Shown here piece by piece: positions 32,141 to 43,857 of a DNA stretch of 64,000 nt. Within the stretch, counting starts at the first letter, position 1; each line of letters begins with the position of its first letter. The notes beneath the pieces are model-generated. The model saw only the letters and a program-made list of their open reading frames with translations, ran no database searches and was not told the DNA's origin. The stretch is from Microvelia longipes (lineage: Eukaryota; Arthropoda; Insecta; Hemiptera; Veliidae). Made by a program: the position numbers and the translations under genes. The stretch covers positions 24,368,771 to 24,432,770 of the forward strand of contig JACMZG010001870.1 of NCBI GenBank assembly GCA_018340805.1, in the 5' to 3' direction.

Positions 32141-34019
32141 GACGCGTAAAGTAAATATCTGGCTAGGTTTTCTCTAACAAATCTCTTTTCTCAAAAGACA
32201 AAGTTTGTTAAAATTATAATTAATTAAAATATATTACTCAACTAAAATGTTATATTAATTTAATGTAAAAGTTTTTCTTCGATAAACTTGAAAGATACAC
32301 AAAATATTTCAAATATTTTACATAATGGAAAAAAATATGTTTTTGTTAAAATATTTAACTTTTAAAAGGTTTATTGAAAATTATGTTATTCCAAGTATGC
32401 TAGCCTCTAAGGGACAAGTAATAATTAAGCCGGAGAGGAGACCCCTTTGCAAGCCAACTACAGCGACTCCCCCCGGTCCTATCTATAGCCCTTTAGTAAA
32501 TGTTATTGTTGTTTCTGCTTTGTAGGACAGAGTCTATAATACTACCTAAATTCAACATTGTTTATCTTTTAGTAATAATTATCGACCCAAGGGGTTGCCT
32601 TAGAATTTTTGTTACTATATTGATCTTTGTTGCAAACTTTGGACATTTCGTAAACGAATTCCTAATTATTATTTCAAAACTTTTGTTTTAATTTAAAGCT
32701 AATTTTTATCTTTTCTTATTTGATAACTTATTAATTTCAATTTAATTTTGAATATTATGATTTATACCAACCAGTTTCTAATCCACAAATCCGTAGGAAG
32801 TATTTGCTATTCTGGAGTAAATGCAGCTTTTATTTTTAAATTATCTTTTCTGTTTTATAAGTTTTATTTTGTGAGTATGAATTTCATTCTTGGCAAGTTT
32901 TGTTAAGTTTAACTTTATAAAATATAGTGATGTTAGTCTTAAAAACTTCGGTACTGAAGGAGAGAGACCCTAGCTTGTTTTTTATTATAAATTATAACTA
33001 TACTTAGCACTGAGTTTCCACCGTAAAATGCTAATATACTTCTAAACTTCACTGTATGCTTTGTTGGAAGCAGAGTCGTTATGTAAATTTAACTAGAAGT
33101 CCCAAAAGCTATAAGGGAGGTTAAAAGTGGGGGTAGTATTGCGTCCTTCTTTCTCTCACTTTAAAAGTTATGGGTATAACCAACTGTAATATGGGTATAG
33201 GGTATAGGAAAAAGAGAGCTGGGTGAAACTGGCAGTTTTGAATTTGAGAGGAAACCACTCGAATAACCAGGAAATAAAAGAAAAACTCGGGTTTTTAGTG
33301 AGCCAATATGTAACTGAGACAAACTCATTCAACTAAGGGAAATTTCATTTTTCCCAAAAAAAACCTCTATTTCCAATAATTGGAAGTGCTAATTGGCCTT
33401 TTATTGTTAAAATTTTTCTCTAACACTGAACTCTATCCAAAATGGATGAAACAAAATGAGCTATTAGTAAATGTAAAGGCGGTTTTAAGTTGTAAAATAA
33501 ATTACGATTATGAGGCAGTATGCTATACCTACTTTTATTGCTTTATGGCTTCAATATAAAACAAACGATGGCACAACGCGTTAGACAAAATAATCCCATT
33601 AATTAGCTCCTGACCTTTGGCTTATTATCAGATTTAGTTATAAATTGAAACCGACACCATATTAAATTAAATGCTTTTGTTAAATTTAAAACTTATATGT
33701 TTATTGTATATTCGTGTCAAATTTAAGCTCCGTGTTAAGTTATGTTCACCTTATTTAATTAAATAATTATTTGATTATATTGATAATAATTGTAGGTTTT
33801 TTGATTAGGTCATATCAATAGCAAACCTACAATCTAACTGTTAGATAAAAGGAGTAGTTCTACAAAATAATGAAGAACAAGGCCATTCCAGATGCACCTA
33901 GATAAAATTCTAAATAATATGGTGATAACAACATGGTCCTTTTGACTTTTAAATGTTGTCTTTACTTCCTGTAAGTGGTTACTTGTAAAGTCATAGAATA
34001 CCTATTAGAACACAAATTT
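32141..34019. other. AT-rich DNA, no gene supported
   Basis: Nothing beyond low complexity and unsupported small frames (e.g. 32325-32525). Confidence 0.45.
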
Positions 34020-34560
34020 AACTTTTTTTAAATATTGCAATTGGTTCAGAAATAAAATTACTGAGTTTAATATATTAGTTAAAATGTAATATTTCAGATT
34101 AGTTGCGTCATATTTACAAAGAGGAAAATATATAAGAAGGACTGTTACTTATATTACATAATAAGTAAATTAATTATATAAGTAAGATCATTATATCTGT
34201 AGGAACGTTTCTAAAATAACTAACAGTAATATATATGTACAGTAGTTGCGAAAATAATACTACAGTATACAAAACTCAAAGAAATAATATTGAGCCAGAA
34301 TGATAATAGTTACAAAAATAAAATTACAGTATAGCAGCGTAATAATACTAGAAATTAATTTTTATGAGTATGTTAGTAATTAATAATACCGTAACAGTAT
34401 TCATGTAATTGTTGCTTAAATAAAATTACAGTTTAGTTGTATAATATGAGTATAAAATTTACTGAAGGTTATATTATTTAAATAATATTGTAGTGTAATA
34501 CTACATTAGAAATTACATTTTCTTAGTATAACGATAGTTACGGAAATCACCTTAACAATA
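34020..34560. repeat. Degenerate minisatellite (ATTACAGTA/AGTTGC-type)
   Basis: Loose repeats of AGTTGCGAAAATAATACTAC and AAATAAAATTACAGT blocks at about 100-140-bp spacing. Strongly diverged. Confidence 0.45.
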
Positions 34561-34679
34561 TAACCAATGTTTTTAAAACAACATAAATAAATAATTGGTA
34601 ACACGTTAGTTTTAATATGAAATGAATATTAATTATAAATCACCATTAAAGATTAATAGCTAGTGCAGCTTGGTGGTTG

Positions 34680-35020
34680 ACAAATTCTAACTTCAAAAAA
34701 ATATTAAATAGATAGTAAATATATTTAGTGGACTTCAGTCCAAAATGTAACAGTTCTTAACGTTAGTGGCTCAAACGATAATATACTACCTACTACTACA
34801 ATACAAAGTAAAAAAATATAAGGCGTAAAAATAGAGATAATAAATACAGACATATTGACATATTCTGGCTTCATAACAATATTAATAAATATATCTAGAG
34901 GACTTCAGTCCAAAATATAACAGTTCTAAACGTTTTTGACTCAAACGATAATAATATACTGACTACCACTACACTACAAAGTAAAAAAAATATAAAAGGG
35001 AAAAATACAGACATAAAAGT
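34680..35020 (+). repeat. Tandem duplication, ~170 bp, two copies
   Basis: TTAGTGGACTTCAGTCCAAA (34725) and CTAGAGGACTTCAGTCCAAA (34894) are each followed by AACAGTTCT.AACGTT, CTCAAACGATAATA and ACTACAAAGTAAAAAAA-type blocks in the same order. Confidence 0.8.
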
Positions 35021-35840
35021 AACCCGATGCATACATAAAGACTCCTCTATATATTTTTTTCTCTCTTTCCATCCTGGCTTTACTTTTTACCACCCAATGG
35101 ACTGGAAAACGGACTCTGACTCTAAAGGGGTTTTCTAAACCATACAGAACCAAGAAAATATAACTATAGAGATTAAAATATATGTATAGAAGTTTTGTAT
35201 GCTCACACTAATTGTATTCTGTATTATTAACAAATGCGTAAACTTCAAGCACTATGAGCTGATAGAGTGAAAAGATGTGAGTAAGGCAAAGGTAAAATTT
35301 AAATAAAAATGTCTTTAAGCATTGTAGAGAAATCCATTCCAGGTGATTAGCTCCCGATCTATTTTTATAATATCATTTTTTGGGCGCCTGTAGAGGTTTA
35401 ATGCATTTAATTAGGTGAAATGCGTTTTTACCGTCTGCGATGGTTTCTTATAGTTGTTTAATGTCGAAGGTGAAGTTCCTTAAATGTCCACTAGGTTGCT
35501 AGTAGTATACTACAAAGGTTATAATATTACCTTCCTTGTTCTTCTTACTTTTTTTTATCAAATAAATAATCGAAGGTTATCGTTAACGAAGTTTTGTTAT
35601 TTTTGAAAAGTGAATTATTAATTATTTATTAACAAGTGTTTAATGACCGTGGCTAGTGGTTAATCAGACATTGAAAATACGCCACCAGAATTGAAACTTT
35701 TGGCCAACGAGTTTTTTATTTTCTTCTAATAGTTGTTTTCTTAAATTATTATTTTCTTAAAAATAGTTGTTTACAATTACTTCGCCTGAAAAAGATAGCA
35801 TAAGCTATACGACTAGGAATGGCTTTTACCTAGGCTCCTT
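35021..35840. other. AT-rich DNA, no gene supported
   Basis: No coding or structural signal that I can support. Confidence 0.4.
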
Positions 35841-35847
35841 TTATTAT

Positions 35848-35938
35848 CTCGCTTCGCTCGACTATTAATATACTCTCCAGAGTAAAACAAGAGGCTCACA
35901 GCTCAGCGGTCTCGGCGCTGGGTGCCGCTTCGCGGCAC
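35848..35938. repeat. Two GCGAAGC-type mini-hairpins
   Basis: CTCGCTTCGCTCGA at 35848-35861 and GTGCCGCTTCGCGGCAC at 35922-35938. The second is a perfect hairpin with 7-bp arms and a TTC loop. Confidence 0.7.
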
Positions 35939-37160
35939 ATTGTTAGTGTTTATCAGTTTGTCATAATACTGGTGTATACAAGTGGCATACTGCTACGATA
36001 TAAGATAATATTTAAATTATTTGTGAAAAAACTTGATTGGTTTACTTATGTCAAGTAATGAATTGTTTGTTTGATATATATATTATATTATTATTATATT
36101 ATATATATTATATTATAATATATTATATTATATATTATATTATATATGTCGATCAATTAAACCAAACTAACTCTAATATTAAATGTAACTTCCTTTTTTA
36201 GTAAAACATGCATAGCAATATATGTTTTAAAAATTTCAGCCCAATCTTAAAACTATCTGAATATTTGTGATTTTTTTGAAATGTTTGTGGGGTCATTATT
36301 GTGGGTTAAAGACGGACACACATTTCATGAACAGAAGGGTTTGGGACATTAGCAAGGTTATTTCTTTATTTATTATATTGTTTTTAAGAGCCCTTATTTT
36401 ATATTATTTATATTCTTTATATTTTTATTTTTATATTTTATATTTTATATTAATTTATATGAGACAACAATTAGGACGCTCTGTACAGAGTTAAATAGGA
36501 ATAACTAAAAAACTAAATGACTAAATGAATACAACTAAATTGAACAAAAAACTGGCAAAATTAATATCTAAGGAAACACATACACAAGAAAAAACATATA
36601 TAAGAAATAATATTAGTGTTAAATAATGCGTATGTAGATAGAAAAGTTAAGATAAAATGAGACTATCATACATATAATAGATAAAACGATTAATACCAAA
36701 CATAAAAACAATAAAGGAATTTAAAACTCGCTGATAACGTAAACAATAACAAATATTTTTTTTATGATTTTGAAAAATTTAAATGACGATATGGATACAA
36801 CTTCTTGGATTAATTCTAAAAAACCTAATCAGTCATTACTTAGGACTTGCTTTTTGCGACAAGTTTCATTAAAATAGGATTAGTCGTTTGAACTGTGTTT
36901 AGAAGTATGCTCATCCATACACTCATACATTCATTTGTTTTGTACATGGTGTCTGTAGTTGCTGAAACGTTGACATCTTATAAAAAAAGGGGTTATGTTT
37001 ATTGCTTATGCAATGATTCTCATTTTAGGTGGTTGGGAAGCAAATGGTGAAAAATTATTCTTAATATATGAAACTATTTAATATATTTTCCTTCTAAAAA
37101 GGGAAATATAAAAGTTACACATTAATGAATTAGAGTGAATATAACTAAAGTATGCTAATA
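35939..37160. other. AT-rich DNA with a TA/TTA tract at 36072-36148
   Basis: Low-complexity TATTA repeats at 36072-36148; otherwise featureless. The small frame 36267-36494 is not supported. Confidence 0.4.
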
Positions 37161-37165
37161 AAAAT

Positions 37166-37381
37166 ACGGGCCTTCGCCCGTAGCCGACACGCGGCCTCGC
37201 GCTTCGGCCTCGTCGCTTCCGCGGCGTCGGCCCCGGGCCGCTTCGCGGCCGGGGCCTCCCTGGGCCGCTTGTTGTTGTTTTGTTTGATGTGTTGTTTCAT
37301 TTTGTTCTTGTTACATGGCATTTTTGCCATGTACCTAGCGAATTTTCACGCCTCTCCACACAGGCCCGCGAAGCGGGCCTG
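37166..37381. other. GC-rich hairpin cluster in AT-rich DNA
   Basis: A 216-bp island begins and ends with perfect hairpins: 37166-37181 (arms ACGGGC and GCCCGT) and 37361-37381 (arms CAGGCCCGC and GCGGGCCTG around GAA). Between them are 37229-37256 (GGCCCCGG.GCCGC with TTC loop, one bulge) and 37312-37333 (arms TACATGGCA and TGCCATGTA, loop TTTT). CpG density is far above the surroundings. Several hairpins look like rho-independent terminators, but no neighbouring gene supports that. A small open frame through it is probably a by-product. Confidence 0.75.
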
Positions 37382-38870
37382 AGTGGCTTTCTCACAAATA
37401 TGATTTTACTAATTAAGATTTTATTAATACTTTATTATTAATAGTATGCTATAATATTAAAACTAACAAGCATTATAAACAAAATATATTCATGATTTAT
37501 GTTTTTAAATAAAAATACCGTTTCCGTCACTTAGGATCATAGATAAACAATATTAACATAGATGGCTCACTCAAAGATTTTAAAAAAATAGTTGATGGGA
37601 TGCAGGAGGCTCAAGTAGTACAGTCTAGTGGTGACAGCGTGAAACTGTCACATATTTTTATTTCTGACATTTTATTTATTTATTTTTATTCAACCAAACA
37701 ACGAGCTGTTGAGGGTAATCAAGTCTTTTCCACGCTTTTCAGCGCTAGAATCATGAGGAGTCGATGGATGAGTGATCCCAAGAAAGCTCTATAAGAATTT
37801 CGTATAAATTGGTAAAAAGTGAAAAAATTAATTTCTCACTCTTACTTCACCCATTCTGTCGTCCCCCTTGGATTTGAACCCTAATGTCAGAGTTTCAATT
37901 TTTGTTTGTTTCCTTTACTTATCCGTTTGCGCCAACCCGAGATGTTATACTCAGATAGCAAATTTAAATGTTAAGTCTAAAAAACTAAAAATGAATTATT
38001 GTTATTTTTTAAGAAAACGATGGTGCTGCTTCGCGTGATGAGGCCCCAAGTTTTATTAAACAAAATACATCGCGAATACTACAGCATACCATAGATCTTT
38101 GTTTACTTTTATTTTATTTTACTAAACGATTGGCAACTGTTTGTTTTTAAAAAAATACTACACATCTAGTAGAGATAGAGCAAATATATTTTTACTACTA
38201 GCGCTATTCAAGACTCTAGTGATTGAGGCCCCCAACTTAAATCATAAACACAAACTTGTCAATTGAGTGTTCCTACTACACTCGGGAGTGAACATCTATC
38301 TTAGGATTGTCTGATTGAGCTGAAACGGTCGCATCGTTTTAGAATGACTTCGACCATATAAAACTACTCGAGGTTCTTCCGCTTACGGGCCTGCTTTGCT
38401 CGGCGTGGTTTAGTGGAAGCCATTTTTGTCCTGTCTCTCTGGGACAGCAGGCTACCAGGATGGAGCAAGAGGTAGAGGTCTATCTTTTATACTATATCCC
38501 CACCCTAAACACTACTAAACCTAACAGATATCGTACAAGTCTTTGATCTAGACGTATACATCATATACATTTATATATTATGTATACTGTTTGAGCCATT
38601 TGTGATGGTTCGATTGAGCTGAAATTGGTCTTAATCGATTCAGCTAGCCGTCTACCTAAACACCGAATACCTTGTTTTAAAAGCCATTTCAAGTTTCAAA
38701 AAATATTTTTTTTCATGACGTCATAACTTTGGTTGATGACGTCATAAATGTTTTTATAAACAATAGGCCTCGTAAACTCCACAACATCTCGCGATTTGCA
38801 AAGTTTCGTTTCAATTTGACAACGCCTTCGAGAGTTATCGTTCGCCATACGAAAGGGTAGAAACTCTTAA
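37382..38870. other. Mixed DNA with old dispersed repeats, no gene
   Basis: ATTGAGCTGAAA phrases near 38312 and 38612 and paired GACGTCATAA blocks near 38718 and 38739 recur elsewhere (21680), marking old repeat fragments. No coding motif. Confidence 0.4.
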
Positions 38871-39010
<140 letters not shown>

Positions 39011-39709
39011 ATAAACTTTTTTCGGGCATATATTTTTGTTATCAGGAAGCCATAGGAACCGATTCCACTCACTCCCACCCTCAACTTCCGTCATCCGAAC
39101 AACCTCATAAGCGTCATTTTCATAATGAAAATTCGCTAAAACTCCTACATTTTTTATTATGTGTTATATTTTTGTAAGTTTCATTTCGTAAGAGCACAGT
39201 AAAATATTTTAAGGCTTGAAAAATGCTTCATATTAAATATTAATAAGCACAAAGTCACTGAAACAAAGTAAAGTTTGTAAAATATATTATTTAAAGTGTC
39301 GGAAACAAATTGAGAGGCAAATAAGAACCCTTTAGAGCGTAATCTTTTTAGTATGACAACATTGACGTATAAGAATAAGCTTAATCATTGTTAGTAATTA
39401 AGTAAACTATAAGCTTAATTTTCTATTAAAAATTTACTACAAACGAATTTTCTATTAAAAAATAGGCAATGGTGTCGAATGCTATTAAAATCTCACTTTA
39501 AGGGTATTTTAAGTTAAAAATTCACTACAAAGTAATTTACAATTATTAATTCAAAGAGTGTTTCCTTTCCAAGTAATTATAAGGGCTTCTCAGATAATTG
39601 CACTTATTTAACAGATGCAAGCAAAAATTGAATTTATTTATTCTCTTTAAAAGATAAATTAAGCTAATACATGTATGTTAATCTAATTTTAGAGCATATA
39701 ATATACTAG
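39011..39709. other. AT-rich DNA, no gene seen
   Basis: Partial repeats of TTCTATTAAAAATTTACTACAA near 39420-39530; nothing else. Confidence 0.4.
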
Positions 39710-39935
39710 GGCTCGACTCGCTCGCCATTATGCGTTTGTTTATTATTGTCTAATTTTACAGCTAGTCAGAAAAACATAATATTCTAGGCCTGGCTTCGCT
39801 CATCTTAATATGTGTTTTTGTCAGTACCTAATTTAACCGCATGGATTCGAAAAATAACAAAATATTCAAGAGGGCTCCCTTTATGTTTGAGCCTAGTTTT
39901 GAAGTATAATCTAATATTCCAGGGCTCGCTTATTT
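39710..39935 (-). repeat. Diverged outlier copies of the GCGAAGC array unit
   Basis: GGGCTCGACTCGCTCGCC (39711), GGCCTGGCTTCGCTCATC (about 39786) and a truncated GGGCTCGC (39922) are spaced 75-140 bp apart with TATGCGTTTGTTTATTATTG-like spacers. They match, on the other strand, the unit of the array at 48240-50460. Confidence 0.6.
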
Positions 39936-39936
39936 A

Positions 39937-39993
39937 TATATATATATTATATATATATATATATTATATATATTATATATATATTTATATATT

Positions 39994-40040
<47 letters not shown>

Positions 40041-40052
40041 ATTATATATATA
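39937..40052. repeat. (TA)n microsatellite
   Basis: TA tract with ATT interruptions. Confidence 0.9.
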
Positions 40053-40735
40053 ATACACGATAACTTTCGGACGCATTTTTATGGGTGTAGAAGTTGGTAC
40101 AACAATTAATTAACTAGAAAAAATACATCATGACGAAATACAAATAAATCAAAGACTGTTTAGCGGGAAACATTTCACATATTTTCTTTATCTTCAGAAT
40201 TGTTATTGTTGGGGTTCAGTTATTTTCTTTTTTTGTCAGATCAGAAAAATTAGTTTGGTATTGGACCAGTTTAAATTTAATTGGTAGATTTTAATCAAAC
40301 ATTTTTGTCGATATGCTGCCTTCTATGTATTCTAATACAGGTTGTATTAGAAGAAAATATTACACCCCCTGTAGAGATTATTCAAGAAAATGACTATAAT
40401 ATGGTCGTTATATTGTGTCTACGTTGTATAATTTATAGGCTCAAAAATGCCGTTGGAGAACATGACGCCTAAAATGACATACAATTTAATCCTTTAATTA
40501 ATCTTCAACCTTACCTCAATCTCATAAGTTATACCAGTATATCCTACATGTTACACTTTATAGTATTATTTAATATTATCTAAATTTACCAATAATGAAC
40601 TTGATTAAAAAAAATTATGTCAATAACATAAAAATAATTACAATATAATATTTAGCCTTCTAACTATAACTTTTCAGCTTTAACATAGCCCTGCAGTACA
40701 ATCTATATTTTACACATTACATTAACATTACTGCA
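40053..40735. other. AT-rich DNA, no gene seen
   Basis: A 63-codon frame at 40281 has no motif. Nothing supported. Confidence 0.4.
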
Positions 40736-41125
40736 TTAACATTAGAAAATTACTGAATTAATATTACTCCACCAACATTATTGCATGAACATTACGGCAC
40801 TAACATTACTGCATCAATATTACTTCACTAACATTACTGCCTTAACATTACTGAATTAATATTACTCCACTTTCATTGCTGCACTATTTTTACTGCATTA
40901 ACTTTACTGCATTAATATTACTTCACTAACATTTTTGCATTAACATTAGGGTACCAACATTATTGCATAAATATTACTTCACTAAATTACTGCACTTACA
41001 TTACTGGACTCACATTACTGCACTAACACTACTGCATTAACATTACTACATTACTGAATTAACACTAGTGCATTAATATTACTCCACTTACAGTATTGCA
41101 TTAACATTACTGCTCTAACATTTTT
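40736..41125 (+). repeat. ACATTACTGCATTA minisatellite (12-14-bp units)
   Basis: About 28-30 imperfect units alternating (C/T)ATTAACATTACTGCA and CACTAACATTACT forms. Confidence 0.9.
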
Positions 41126-42014
41126 TGTAAGGTCGTAACTCTACCTAAAATGCATTTATTTTTTTCAAATGCTCCATATAAATATTACATATGTTATCTA
41201 CTAAACTTAAACAGGGACAAAATTTAAAATTTTGAATATTTAAGTATTATCAGGATACGCAAAGTAACTATATATATTTTTGGTTTTATGAATAAACAAT
41301 AGAATTATTTTCTTAAAGATATTTATACACAGAAAACATGTACGTAAAGTGATTTTGAAATAATTTAAAATAATGATATTAAAATATTTATATGAATAAT
41401 AATTATAAGATAAGAAATTATATAAATACAATTGTTATATAAGATAATAAATTATAAGACTATAATAGTTATAAACTTAATTTGTCAACATCCAAAGAGT
41501 TAATAAATTAGAGAAATTATTAAAACGTTTTGAAAACATATGAAAATTAGTTTAAGTCCAAGATTCTCCTCTTGTAACAAGGCTTGAAATGAATGAGCTT
41601 CTCTCAGCATCAAATAACGGACAATCAAAAATAATGTGGTGTCATGTTCTGGGAGTTACCTTGTCGCAGCTACATGATGGATCTAGTATAATGTTAAAAC
41701 GTTTAAGATATGTTTTGTTGGAACCATGGCCCGAAAGAGTTTGTGTACTTTTGTATGTAAGTAATATATTTGTTTTTGACCTGCTCTCTACGGTAGGGCA
41801 ACATTTTTTAGTCCTCAACTCTTTATCTGAATTTATTCACATTTCTTTCCATTTTTCCACATTTCTTTCCATTTTTCCAAAGTTATCTTACAATTTAACC
41901 GTTTTATTGTTGACTTAGGGATTCTTTCATATGCTGGTCTTACACTAAAGGAGTTAAGTAAGGCTTCCCTCGCTAATTCGTCATTCACATTTATTATTCA
42001 GTAATTAGCATTAC
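41126..42014. other. AT-rich DNA with one unassigned open frame
   Basis: A frame at 41589-41918 (109 codons, + strand) is less AT-rich than its surroundings and starts at an ATG, but I recognise no domain. It could be a fragment of an old transposon protein; not called as a gene. ACATTTCTTTCCATTTTTCC is duplicated in tandem at 41838-41878. Confidence 0.35.
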
Positions 42015-42445
42015 TGAATAATAAATGTCAAACAATATAACCTAAATACTACACTATTTTTTATGCAATAACAAATGTCAAACAATATAACCTAAATATT
42101 ACACAATTTTTTAATGCAATAACAAATGTCAAACAATATAACCTAAATATTACACTATTTTTTATGCAATAACAAATGTCAACAATATAACCTAAATATT
42201 ACATATTTTTAATGCAATAACAAATGTCAAATATAATCTACATATTACACTATTTTTGAATGCAATAACAAATGTCAAACAATATAATCTACATATTACA
42301 CTATTTTTCAATACAATAACAAATGTCAACATATAATCTAAATATTACACTATTTTTTATACATATAACAAATGTCAAACAATATAATAAATATTACACT
42401 ATTTTTTGAATGCAATAACAAATGCCAAACAATATAACCTCAATC
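42015..42445 (+). repeat. 50-51-bp tandem repeat, about 8 units
   Basis: Unit AATAACAAATGTCAAACAAT followed by ATAACCTAAATATTACACTA and TTTTTTATGC, at 50-51-bp spacing (42022, 42073, 42124, 42174 and on), with small indels. Confidence 0.92.
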
Positions 42446-43687
42446 TCTATTCTTAATAAAAAAGAAATATCAGAGCCCGAACAAAAAATTTAATAAAAAT
42501 GACCCGTCTCATACCTTGCCTAGAATATAATCAGAAGTCCAAATATTTTCAAAACCATTATTATTACAGATGCTTTATTTAAATCAAAATAATAAAATGT
42601 AAGCATTCTTTTTAGCTTTAATATAAAACTAACTGACCTAAGATATTAGCAGAATCTCTCATGTTCCAGTTCTTGAATATTGAATATGCTTTACTACATT
42701 TTTCCGCTATTAAAAACAACTAACAATCATAACAATTTCTTCACATCTATCAAATTACAGCGGATCATATGATTAAATCATGTTTGTTATTCTAAATAGT
42801 TAATTACAGATGTAGGCTGTAGATTTAGACTACAAATAATATAACAAACATCTTAATCACCCTAATTGATAGCCAGATTACAATAATAATTACACACCAT
42901 GTTACTATACATATTATAATCGATTAGCTCTCTAGCAACCTATGTGTCGAAAATAATTACATGCATAATTTAGGGTGTAAAGGCGTGTAATTAATGGCTA
43001 ACGGCTAACATAAATTAATTATTGACGATCTTTATACAAAACATCGATTTTACAGTATTATTTATCGTAGAGGTCTAGTGAAACAAAAGCTTAAAAAGTT
43101 ATTGATTGTAGAATAATATTTATAGGAATCCGAATAAAACGTAAAGAATAAATCAAACTTTAATGAACAAAAACTAATTTATTCGGATTCTCACTGTGAA
43201 TCAACTCTTGAATTCCTGTGTATGGCAGGATTTTATGACAGAATTTAGGTTCAGCAGAGTCATGTAACTCTCATCCTTAGAATATAAAAATCACTTAATA
43301 TATATTGAGTATGTTTTCGACTCGCTTTACTCTTCATCAAGCTTGTGATTTGACAAAAACATTAGATGTACTAGCTGTATTGAAATCAAACATATACTTG
43401 GTTTTTTTAAAGAAGTTCTTTATTGGCAAAAGTATACAATATTTATTTTATGTAAACCGGAGCCATGTTTTATTTATTGAGTTAATAATAAATAGGTAAT
43501 TATTTGTGCCTCTTTATTTTAATTTTCTTTATTATTTTTGTGGTATGAATTTTGATAGCATACTTGTTTATAACATAAAATACTTGTTCTAAATTTTTTT
43601 TTTTTTTTTTAAAAAAATATATGCATGTCATTCGATAAACATTTGATTTAAGCTGTTAATAGGGTGGTACTTTGCAAATTTTTAGGC
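42446..43687. other. AT-rich DNA, no gene seen
   Basis: No supported signal. A GACTCGCTTTACTC phrase at 43319 is a decayed relative of the dispersed mini-hairpin. Confidence 0.4.
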
Positions 43688-43857
43688 AAGCCTGTAGCCA
43701 GGTAAGGGCCAAGGGGGGCATCGCCCCTCCTAGATAAAATTTCGACCTTATGTCGAAGTGGTTTTCGGTAGAAGTTCATAACAAATGTGTAAATATAGCA
43801 CTCTCTGGGATTGGGTTCGCCCTCCCCCCATAAAAATCTTGGCTGACTACGGGGCTG
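43688..43857. mobile_element. Short TIR element (~170 bp)
   Basis: The left end GCCTGTAGCCAGG...GGGGGGCATCGCCCC is mirrored by CGCCCTCCCCCC...CTTGGCTGACTACGGGGC on the right. The ends resemble the GGGCGTAGCCAGG terminus at 1728, 4010 and 4171. Confidence 0.55.

Noticed and set aside
37152..37382. 76-codon frame across the GC-rich island
   Set aside because: Ala/Arg-rich composition follows from CpG-rich hairpins; no domain and no start context.
43694..43710. CCAG|GTAAGG as a third ratchet site
   Set aside because: No pyrimidine tract upstream and it lies in a transposon terminus.
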